From the NCBI RefSeq assembly GCF_902686445.1, contig NC_062219.1, forward strand, positions 46,527,056 to 46,591,055: a stretch of DNA of 64,000 nucleotides, written 5' to 3'. A model generated the notes under the pieces. That model searched no databases. It had not been told where the DNA came from and saw only the letters and a list, made by a program, of their open reading frames with translations. The translations under genes were made by a program, and so were the position numbers. This stretch comes from Sciurus carolinensis. Taxonomy: Eukaryota > Chordata > Mammalia > Rodentia > Sciuridae. Shown piece by piece: positions 12,201 to 24,200 of this stretch; position 1 is the stretch's first letter, and each line of letters opens with the position of its first letter.

Positions 12201-15200
12201 CTACTCTTTTCCCCATGTAATTGCTTAATTAGTATCATATTAAAGTGGTTTACTTTAAACAATAGAGAATCTTTTAACTTTGGTCAAGAGCCACATGGAT
12301 AGTGAACTGGTGATTGCTTAATTAGTATCATATTAAAGTGGTTTACTTTAAACAATAGAGAATCTTTTAACTTTGGTCAAGAGCCACATGGATAGTGAAC
12401 TGGTGATATACTTGTCCTTGTACTCAATCAATCCTGTATTAAAAATACGCTATTTTGCAACTTTGAGGTTGAAGTTTAATATTGATCCAGTGTATACTAG
12501 TTGGACCTAGTTATGTGCCACATGTTTATTGGGCACTTGGGTTAAAATGGAGAACATAAAGGGATATAAACATTGCTGTTATGGAGCTTGGATTCTACTG
12601 GAGGGATCTGTTGGAGAAATAATATCATAAAAGAGAAATTGCAACTTTGATAAATATAATGAAAGGTACATGGAATAAATTGGAACTGATTCTGGAGTGT
12701 CAAGGAAGGCTCCCTGAGGAAGCTACCATTAAGCTAAGTCATAAAAGATGAGTAGGAATTAATTAGACTTAGAGAAGCAGGAATATCATTTCATATTGCA
12801 ATAGAGGAGCTACAAATGGAAAGCACTAGAATGGACAAGAGCATAGATCACTTACAGATCTGAAAGAGACTTTATAGGTGTTTTAAGATTGGAAGGCAAA
12901 AGAAGTAAGACGTGGGATAAATTTTTTTTAAATATTTTTTTAGATGTTGATGGACCTTTATTTTATTCATTTATTTATATGTGGTGCTGAGACTGTAACC
13001 CAGTGCCTCACACTAGCTAGACAAGTGCTCTACCACTGAGCCAGTATCCCAGCCTAACTTGAAATAAGTTTTAACATGGAAGTACAGATTTGTTAAATTG
13101 TTTTTACAGGCTATGCAGTAGATTGATACTTTCATAGCAGTGAAAAGTGTTTTAAACCAGATGGTCACCAGATGGTCACCAGATGGTCATTCTGGCTATG
13201 GTATGGAGAAAGTTTGGGAGAGTAAAAATAAATGTAGAACATCATTTAGGAGGTTCTTGTCATCATCCATGTGATAGTGTGGTGTAAGACAGTGGCAAGG
13301 GAGGAAAGTGTTCAGAACCAGAGTGACTTGAGAGGTAAAAATCAACAAAATATTGGGATGGATTGAAATGGAGGGATAAGAGAATTCAGGGTGATTCCAT
13401 CATGACAGTCTTGCAGCTGACTTCGGGTAGATGGATGTGAGATGTTATCAATAATAATATTGCTAATCTTTATTGATCAATGACATGAACCAGATTCTGT
13501 CCTAAGTTTTTTACGTGTATTGTTTCTTCGAATTCTCACAACAGTCCCATGAGATAGGTTTTTAGTATAGTTATTTTAGTATAGTATTCCCATTTTATGG
13601 GATTAAGTAAGGCTCCTGAGGCTACATAGCCTGCGCAATCAGTCTCTATACAAAGACACTGATTGGGGGACAGAGAAGGTGGAGAGAAAAGTAGGCAGAA
13701 AGTGAGTGTGACTGAATAGAAAACTTAGAAGGGAGAACGTGGGGAGGGTTATCTCATTTTGTTTTTAAATGAAAAATGAATTTGAACATGTTTCTAAGTT
13801 AATGAGAGGCATCAAGTTGAGAGAAAAACTGATTATAGAAAAAAGGATAATAGTGAGGTTCTGAGTGAAGAGGAGATGGAAAGTACAGGTAAAGAGAATA
13901 GTCTTGTATTGAAAGAAGGACAGCTGTTAGAGGGAAAGGGAGAGATGATGAGGTTGTGGGAATTTTTGTGGGTTGGCTTTTTTTTTTTTTGTACCAGGGA
14001 TTGAACCCAGGTACAAAATCACTTAACCACTGAGTAATATCCCTGTTCCCCCATTTTGTTTATTTATTTATTGAAATAGGGTCTCACTAAGTTCTTAGTG
14101 TTAGGGGTTGCTGGCTCAGTTGTGGCTCGCCAGTAGCTCCCAGAAAAACGCTCTGCAAACACGAGAACTCACGCAAAAGACTTTATTTATGGGGACGGAT
14201 AAGGTCCGCTGGGGTGGAAAAAGAAAAGAAAGAGAAAAGATGGCGTATGACTTCTCCCAGATATCGGAATTTCCCGGGCTGGGAGGAACCAATCGCGGAG
14301 GAGAATTCTTGCAGACTGACTGATGGACCAATACATGTTAGGACATAACATGGGAGGCAGGAAGATGAAGACAGTGTAAGCTGGAAATTCCTGTAATGTA
14401 AGAGGCGGGCAGAATGCAGACTGACAGATGATGGGGAGGCTGGAAATTCCTGTAACGAAGAGACGGGCGGAGCACAGATTGACAAGTGGTTGGGAGGCGG
14501 AAAATTCCTATAACAGGAGAGAAGGGTGGCTTTATACCTTACACTTAGGACTTTGCTAAGTTGCTGAGGCTAGATTTGAACTTGCCATCCTCCTGCCTCA
14601 GCCTCTCAGACTGCTGGGATTACAGGCGTGTGCCTTTCTTCTGTGAAACAGGAGCCTAGACAAGCTGTTGAAAGTGGGTCAGAGTAAGGCCTTGAGGACA
14701 GTGGAAGGGGTTTGAAATAGTTATGGAAGAGTAGGCAAGCCAGTTGGCCAGAGAGATAGAATGATTGCCAGGTAGGGTTAAGTGCCTACCCGGGACTAGT
14801 TATGTTAAATTCATGCTACATCCACTCTGCCCTGTGGTGTGACTTTCTCCAGCAATATTTATCTATTTAAGTACAGGCACAGTAATGAGAGTGATAATTT
14901 GGGTTCCTTCAATGTTGAAGCAAAGGTGGTTTCTTTTTTTTTAAAATTTGTTCTTTTTAGATATGCATGACAGTAGAGTTTTGACATATTATACTACATG
15001 GAGAATAACTTACTCTAGGATCCCATTTTTGCAGTTGTACACGATGTGGAGTAGAAGTTTGTTACATGAACACCAGTGAAGATGGTCATGAGGATGAAAA
15101 AAAGGAGATAGATTGAAAATTAATGAAGTAGAAAGGACAGAAGTTGATCATTATACGGATAAAAAAAATGATTGAGGGTAACATCATGTTTCTGATTGAG

Positions 15201-18200
15201 AAATGTCTTGTTTGATACCTTTAGTGGGTTGAATAGTATCTTTCCAAAATTCATGTTACCCAGAATCTCAAAATGTAACCTTATTTAGAAATAGGGATAT
15301 AATTTGCAGATATAATTAACATAACATAGTGGATTGGAGTGAACCCTAGATCCAATAAGATTCTCCTGATAACAGGTAGAAGAGAACACACAGAGAAGGC
15401 TATGGAAAAGGGAAAGAGTTTGGAGTGATGTGTCTACGAGCTAAGGAATTACTGGGATTGCCAACAACCACCAAAAACTAGGAGAGAATCATGAGATATT
15501 TTCTCCTTTAGGATCTCCAGAAGGAAGCAACGCTCCTAACACTTTGATATCAATCCTCTGGTATCCTAAACTGTGAGAAAATAATCTAGTTGTTTTAAGC
15601 AACCAAATCTGCAGTAATTTGTTATGACAGTGCTAGGAAACAATGTCGTTCCATTCACTGAGGTAAGGAAACCAGGGGAAGGAGCCAGTCTGGTAGGAAA
15701 GGTAATAAGTTTAGAATATTATGCATAATTAAGATTCTCGTCCTCTTTCACATATTCTTAACACAGTCTCCTAGTTGTTTATTAATTTAGCCCCTCTAAA
15801 CCATATTTTTGTTGCCCGAGCATTCTAAAATGATTCATTTTAGTATATCAAAAAGGCAAATCTGTCACTCTTCTTTCTGTACCTCCACCTGTTGTCTAAA
15901 ATTCAAACTTTTTAACCTGGTGGTCAGTACTGGTTTGTCTGTCTTATCGCTTGTCACTCATTCTTAGCTGCTTTTGTCTCAATGAAACTGGTAAATTTGC
16001 ACTTTTCTAAATAGGCCTTCCTTGTTAATGGCACCTCTATTTTGGTATAGGCTTTCATGTATAATGCCTTCTCTGCCGCACTGTCTACAGTATCATACTC
16101 CCACTCACCACTTAAGACTATGTGAAAGCTTTCGTTACCCTGCCTCTGTTCTCTATAGGCAGAGTCTGTCCTGTCACCTTGAACTCGCTTGTACTGTTAG
16201 ATTCATTATATTTTACTGTAATTAGTGGTTGCCACATCTCTCTGCCTCCAGAATGTAAGATTTTTGAGAGTGAGGACCATGTCTTAGTTAAAATAATCTG
16301 AACCATCAAATGCTTTGGGAAAGCTAATTTAAGGGGTAGCATTATCTTTTTGTGAATCCATTTTTTTTTCTTTGCAGTGCTTCCAAACTGTATTGAGTAT
16401 TGAGTAATTTCCTTTTGAGTATAAATAGTGAGTTGGTTTATAGTGGTTTATAGAATTGTTCTTTGGACCCTTTTTAAAATTGAAAATTTGGAACTCACAT
16501 TAAACATCAATTTTTTTTTTTTTTTTTTTGCAGTACTGGGGATCGAACTCAGGGCCTTGTGCTTGCAAGGCAAGCACTTTACCAGCTGAGCTATCTCCCC
16601 AGTCCAAACATCAATTTTTCTGAACTACTTAGATCCTTACCTCACCTGAGAGAGGTTTTCATATCCCAGGCCTTTTTTTCTTTACCACTCCATGTGTAAA
16701 TAGACCTTCCTTCAATGTCATCTTTCTAATTGCCTCCACTTGCCCCTTTTTGAATCAGTACATAGAGACTCCTCTATGATAGTGCCTGCCATACTTTGCA
16801 TCATAATTAGAAATGTATTTCTTTCAAATAGTGAACTTCTTAAGGTCAGAATTCTTATTTCTTGTTTTGTTCTCATATTCTAGTGAATATTATGCACTCA
16901 GTAAATTTATTTGTATGAATGAATTAGTCAAAAACAATGCTAGTGTTGTGTCATGCATTTTCAAAGATTACCAGCAGTCATTCTGTATATAAACTCCATG
17001 AGATCTGTAATGGTGTCTGTTTTGTTGCTTCTATCTCTATCTGTGCTGTCTTAACACAGTGCCCACCATATTATTGAATGACTAAATTATTTATTCTCCT
17101 GGTATTTAATTTACAAAACTGTGATCTGTGAGTTGATTTTTCAGTTTTCTATTTTAAGAAAAAATTGAGGAGCTGGGAATATACTGAGTTGGTAGAGTAC
17201 TTGCCTCACAAACACAAGGCCCTGGGTTCAATCCCCAGCACCACAAAAAAAAAAAAAAAAAGAAAAAATTGAAAATGTGATTACAAATATCATATATAAG
17301 GGTATCGAGTATGGATTTAATATACTTGTGATATTCCTAAAATATTGGGTAGGTTGATCTCCTTATCACGCCCCTTCTAAGTTTGATCATGGAGCAAATG
17401 AGTTCTTTGATATTAAAATGGAAATTTCATTTTGAATAATATGTAGATTCCTTATTATGACTTGCAAGCACTGCATGGTCTGACCTCTGAATATTTCTCT
17501 AGTGACATATCTTACCATTCTTTCCTTTTAATCTCTATTACCCAGCCACACAGGCCTCCTTTCAGAAGCTCTGAGGTAAGATTCGCAAAGTTTTTGATTT
17601 CAGGACTGCTTTATATCCTAAAATTTTGAGGACCCCATTTTTAAAATGTGGTTATATGTACTGGTAATTGCTATATTAGAAATTAGAACTGAGAAAACTT
17701 TAAATATTTATTACTTCATTTAAAAATACCAACAATAAGCCCATTACATTTTTTTGGTCTTTTTTTCCTTTGGTGTCAGGGATTGAACCCAGGAGTGCTT
17801 GACTACTGAGCTATATCGTTAGTTCCTTTTTTATTTTTTATTTTGAGACAAGTTTTCACTAAGTTGCTTAGGGCCTTGCTAAGTTGCTGAGGCTGACTTT
17901 TGAACTTGAGATCCTCTGCTTCAGCCTCCAGTCACAGGAATGACTGGCGTGCACCACGACCGGACCAAGCCCATTTCATTTCACTGTCACTTTAAATTTA
18001 AAATAATTATTTTCCAAAACCAGACAAAATTAGTGAGAAAAGTGAATATCGATTTATATTCTTTCAAATATTTCAAATGTCTGGCTTGATAGAAGACAGT
18101 TGGATCCTCACATATGTTTTTGTATTCAATCTGTTGTACTATATTGTTTTGTTTAAACTGTAGGAAGAAGATCTGATCTTGGAGAGATCCATAATTGGAT

Positions 18201-21200
18201 GAGAAAGGAATGTTTTCGTAGCCTTTTCAGATAATTGTGAATGTTCTTGTTTGATAGTAAAAGTTGACAAGAGGTGGTTTCTTAAATATAGTGTCTGAAA
18301 CTATATAAATGAATTCTTCATACATACAATTGGTCTGACTGGGACTTTGAGTGGATCTTTTACCAAGGCATGATTTTATGACTTCAAGCATGGATCATTT
18401 TGAAGTAGTTTACTGAGTTTCACAGGTTCCAAATGTTGACATATCTCATGCAATGTTTTTTAAAAAATCACATTTGTTAGTATCTCCAACCTCATCAGGG
18501 AACTCTTTAGGTGTTGGGAAATTTTCCAAACTCTGATAATGGATTTTGGTTTTCCAAAATTTTAATTTTTACTTGAAAGTTCAATTTTTATCTTTCATAA
18601 CATGCTCTCGACTTTCTTCCTCCCTCCCTCCCTCCCTTCCTTGCTTCCTACCTTCTTTCCTTTCTGGAACACGTTTGCTTTATTCATTCCCAAGAGTGAG
18701 TCTGCCAGATATTTTAATCTGAATAACTGTTGTTTGTTCATCATTCAAGTGAAAGTGCTATTCCTTAAAAATAAATGTTTTATTTGCAACTCAGGCAATT
18801 GTGTAGGTACTTTTTTGAGACAACATAGCTTGTTTATAGTAGGAATGTTATATGCATACTTTACATTTCATCCCTTTGAAGGTTAAAAAGACATGTACTC
18901 AAAAAGATTGAGATTTTTAAAATTTAATAATTTTTACTACTTCATGAAGAACATCATTAAGTGCACTTTTTAAACTGTAGATGCACAGCAGTGAAGAGTC
19001 CAGTGACTACTGGTCCAGTTTGGAGCCCCTGCTTTAACTTACACTCACCTGCCAGCTTTTTACTTATCATTGCTTTTGCACCTCAGTATAAATAGTGGAA
19101 AAGTCAAACATATTTTATTATTACAAAAATGGTTTTGACTTCTCAGATCCACTGAGAGGGTCCTACAGACTTTCCCACAGGTGTTCTTTCCACTAATATT
19201 CTGATAATTATTGAAACTGTTCCCTGAGGAATAACCATGCACTCCTGCTTCACTAATTCTCTTCTTTTAGTTTCTTTCATACAGCTTGTTGTAGTTTATT
19301 ATTTAACCAGCTCTGTAATGACCTTGGACAGACATATTACCTAATCTCTTGTGCCTCATTTTCCTTCTGGTCAAAATATGCACATTTCAGGATTAATATG
19401 AGGCTTAAGGCAATTCAAATATGAGTATTTAAAATAACTCCTTCTGGGCATGCCTGTAATCCCAGTGATGCTGGAGGCTGAGGCAGGAGGATCACAAGTT
19501 CAAGGCCAGTCTCAGCAAGGTTCTAAGCACTTTAAGGAGACGATGTCTTGAAAACAAAAAATAAAAAGGACTGGGTAGGTGGCTCAGTTGTTAAGCACCC
19601 CTGGGTTAAGTTCCTGATACCAAAAAAAAAAAAAAAAAAAAAAAAAGGTGTGCCACTAGCTAATTGTGTGCCAATTCATTTTTTTAATGGGCTGCCCCAT
19701 ATACTGAACTACTGTAAGGGCAAGATCCATATTTATTTTGTTCATCAATGTTTTCTCAGAACCCAGCCCAGTGTTTGGATAGTTGGAGTATAGTAAATAC
19801 TGGTTGAATGAGTATAATTGTGATGGTGTAGAAGACTGAAAATTAAAATGTTTGCTTGTGCAGACTGCAGAATAGTTTGGGGAAAAATATGACAGATGAA
19901 ATTAGTGGTCATTATGATTGGATAGAAAAAAATGGAGTGCATAGGTAAAATTTTCTCACAGAATTTTCATAAGCTAAATAAACTATTTCAGAAGCCTATT
20001 CAGACTTGGAATTATTTTCTTTCTTGGGAGATGGCAGAGATTTTCAAATTTGACCTTTGAATATTTAGTGTTAGTTTTGTATTTTAGAATAGGACTCATT
20101 GGCTTTCTGTAAGTTTTGAATAGCAGGAACAACAGAGTACCTCAGGCCTAGGGAGAAAGAAATAGAGGAAGATTCTTTTTTAAAATGAATGAATTAAATT
20201 AAATATTTTGAATGGATAGAAGAAAAGAAAGAGATTGAATGGAAATCCTCTCGTTAGTTACATTCTCCCCTTGACTTTTTCACAGAATAAAAGATCTTGT
20301 GAAGAATAGTTCAAGTTCTACTAGCTGTGAGATAGTTTGGGATCCTTTATATAAGAATCTGATGACATACTCTTTTAAAAGTTTAATTCTAGGAAAAAGG
20401 ACAGTCTTACCAGATAAAATTGGCATTACTTCTTTTAATGAGAGGAAAATTAGATAAAGATCTCTTATTATTTGGAAGGTCACTATTAAGTTTAGTAATC
20501 AATAAGTTGTAAGAGGTATTTTTATAGTGATGTCTTGCAATCTCATTTTTATTTTTTACATTTGTTTTCTTGACTATGAGGGCTTTCAAGCATTTTGAAA
20601 AATACATGGGTATACATGATAAATTTTACATGCTGGATTAAATAGCACAGTTGCTACAGATTTAAATTCCCATGTATACTTTTCATCCTAAATTGTATTT
20701 TCAAATATAAACAGCAGACACTTTTAAAAGTATAGGTCTTTTTTTTTTTTTTTTTTTTTTTCCTTTCTGGTGACTACATTTATGCACATTTTTTAAATCA
20801 AAAGGTTAGGTAGATGTGAGATTTTATAAATATAAATATATATGTATTTTTTATCAGCATCTTTCTTTGCTGTAGTTCATACAGTTAAATTGCTATTTAG
20901 AATCAACATTTTTTAAAAATTCTAAACAGATTAGGGAAATATGTCCTTTGATGTGCAGGCATGTCTGTGCCTATTTGCATGCCTGCATGTGTGTCTGTGT
21001 GAGTTCATGTGACAAACACATAAGTTCCAGTGCTTGTCAGTGTGTGTGTGAGGTATAGTGTGTATGATGGGGAAGATTTTAGAATCTTTTGCTTAGAGAT
21101 TGGTATAGTTCTGAGATTTGGGAGGGTGATCTCGTTTGGAGCTCATGGACTGCTTCTTCACCAGCTTTCCTATTGCTGGAACCACAAAAGATGTCATAAG

Positions 21201-24200
21201 ATCTGAGTTTTAATCCCACATAGTTTGTAATTTGGGGCAACTCACATAATAATCTCTTTGGCTTCAGTTCCTCCATGTGCAAAATTAGGATGCCTTATCA
21301 GATTTTTAAAACCTTTTTATCTTGGACCTTCTAACATCTTATCAAGAGTTTGTATAATATATTGAAATTAAGGATTGTGCCAGATCCAATTTCACTGCTG
21401 TGCAACTTGATCTTTACTAATTTCTTGTTTTAGTTTAATCCTTCCCCAACACATGAGGTTTTTAAGGAGATACTTAAGGTAAAATAATCAGTATTTTTAT
21501 CCATGCAATGGTTTAGAAATAAAGTCTAGTCTATGTTTGGAAATAAAAAGTGCAGCTCTGATGTATTTTTGAAGATTATATAGGCAGAGGACTTAGGTCT
21601 AGGTAAAGTAGAATAATAGGAAATTCTGTAGTGCAGGGTTTCTATTTGTAAATTCTTTTAACTTTTGTTTATCATGGAAGGATTTTATTTCATCTTCAAA
21701 TCTGAAGGTTAGTTTTGCTGGGTATAGGATTCTTGGTTGGCAACCATGTTCTTTCAGAGCTTGAAATATGTTGTTCCAGGCCCTTCTAGGTTTTAGAGTC
21801 TGAGTTGAGAAGTCGACTGCTATCCATATTGGTCTCCCCCTATATGTAATGTGATGCTCTTCTCTCGCGACCTTCAAAATTCTATCTTTATTTTGAATGT
21901 TAGGCATTTTCATTATAATGTGCCTTGGTGTGGATCTGTTGTAATTTTGTGCATTTGGTGTTCTGTAAGCCTCTTGTATTTGATTTTCCATTTCATTCTT
22001 CAGGCTTGGGAAATTTTCTGATATTATTTCATTGAATAGGTTGTTCATTCCTTTGGTTTGTATCTCTGTGCCTTCCTCAATCCCAATAATTCTTAAATTT
22101 GGTCTTTTCATGATGTCCCATAGTTCTTGGAGATTCTGTTCATGATTTCTTACCATCTTCTCTGTTTAGGCAACTTTATTTTCAAGATTAAATATTTTGT
22201 CTTCATTGTCTGAGGTTCTGTCTTCCAAGTGGTCTATTCTTTTGGTGATGCTTTCCATTGAGTTTTTTATTTGGTTTATTGTCTCCTTCATTTCAAGGAT
22301 TTCTGTTGGGTTTTTTTTGAGAATCTCTCTCTTTGTTGAAATGATCTTTTGCTTCCTGCAGTTGCTCTGTCAACTTATTGGTATTATCATTCATTGCCTG
22401 CATTTGCTCTCTTATCTCATCCTTTGCTTCGCGAATCATCTTAATCATGTATAATCTGAAGTCCTTTTCTGACATTTCTTCTACCATACTGTCATTGGAT
22501 TCTATTAATATAGAACCTAGATTTGTTTGGATCATTTTCTTCCCTTGTTTTTTCATGTTGTTCATGTATCTTCCCCTCTAGCAGTGCAGATCTGGGGTAT
22601 TGTAGATTTCCCCCTATAGGCTTATAGTGGCCCTATAGGTTTCCAAAACCCTTTTTTTAAGGGGAGATCAATATTAGCAGTGCCCAATTCAGACACTATG
22701 CAATCCTAGACCAAATAGCCCCTGACAATGAGCTTCAAGCCTCCAGCAGGCGTCTCAGGATGGGTTTTGCCCCACCTAAAGATCGGAGCTACAGCTTCCA
22801 GGATTATCCAAGATGGCTGCTCTGGCTTTGAAATGTGTTGGCAAATGGGGAGCTGCAGTTCAGGGTGTGGACTGGTCAGCTGGAGTTCCTGGAGGCAGGA
22901 TGCGGTTGGTCAGGCAGGGGTCCTGGAGGTCCTGGTGTGGTTGTGGGATCCTGGAGGCCGGGTGCAATCAGTCGGTCTGGGGTCCCGGTGATAGGGCCCA
23001 GTCAGTTGGTCTGGGGGTCCTGGCGGCAGGGAGCAGTCAGTCGATGTGAGGGTCCCAGAGGCAGGGAGTGATCCGTTGGTCTGAGGGAATCCTGGAGACG
23101 GGGCTCAGTCAGTCTGACCAGGGGTCCTACGGGGCCTGGCTGTTGTCTCAAAATGGCGGCAGCCACGTGTAATCAAACCTGCAGGTTCTGTGACACAGAA
23201 CTTCCAGGCAACAGCAGGCAACTGGTGCTCCACTGGCGGTTGGCGATCAGTTTGCTGACTGTTGTCGAATGATCGGGAGGTGAACCTCGTGCGTTGGGTG
23301 ATGGATAGGTGTAAGGCAGGGGATGGACAAGCCAGAGGCAGGCAAATGGCAGATGATAGGTGCCTGACAGTGAGCAATCTGCACTCAAAAAAGGTGTTGA
23401 TATGCTGGCAGACTGCAGGTCATCACAGCAGACAAATGGGGTAAACACCAGGGAATCGATAAGCAGCAAAAACTGCCTTACCAAGAAACAGATATCCTCT
23501 GCTTGAAACCCAAGTTACGGAGCGACAAGGAACGCAGCCTCCCTCTAGTCCGCCATCTTGGATCCCCCTGGAAATTCTGAATAAAACAGTTATTTTGATT
23601 TTGGTGCTACATAGTAGAATCCAGTAGTTAAGAATTATATTAGGAAGGAATTATCTTCATAGATGAGTTTTAGATGTTTTGAAAGAGAGAAATACTAATG
23701 AATAGTGATGATAGTCTTAAAATGCTGTTTAGGTAAAATGCTTCTCTCTCTCTTTTTTCCATTCCTGGTAATTCATTTCTACTTTGTGCAGTATACCTTG
23801 AATTTTTAAATTTATATTTGACATATAATAATTGTACATATTTATGGGTTATAGCATGATGTTTCAGTACATGTATACATTGTGCAGTGATCAAATTAGG
23901 TTAATTAGCCTATCCATTACCCTAAACAGTTACCATTTCTTCATGATGAGAACATTGAAAATCCACTCTTCTAACTATTGTGAAATATATATTTTTGTTA
24001 ATTCTAGGCACTCTACTATGCAAGAGAACACCAGAATTTATTCTTCCTAATTGTAACTAACTGTTGACTAATCTCTCCCCATCCATTACCTCCCCCTCTG
24101 GTAACCACTATTGTACTCTCTACTTCAATGAAAATGACTTTATTTAGATGCCACATATGAGTGAGATCATGTAGCGTTTGTCTTTCTTTTCCTGGCTTAT

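Noticed and set aside
12220..12405. CRISPR-like or satellite repeat
   Set aside because: Only two directly abutting copies without spacers in mammalian intron DNA.
21599..22156. 185-codon minus-strand frame
   Set aside because: It is L1 ORF1 (RRM and C-terminal part), not a host gene; its last codons run into flanking DNA.
22728..23071. Three overlapping plus-strand frames of 78-87 codons
   Set aside because: Produced by the 35-bp GC-rich units of the L1 5' UTR.
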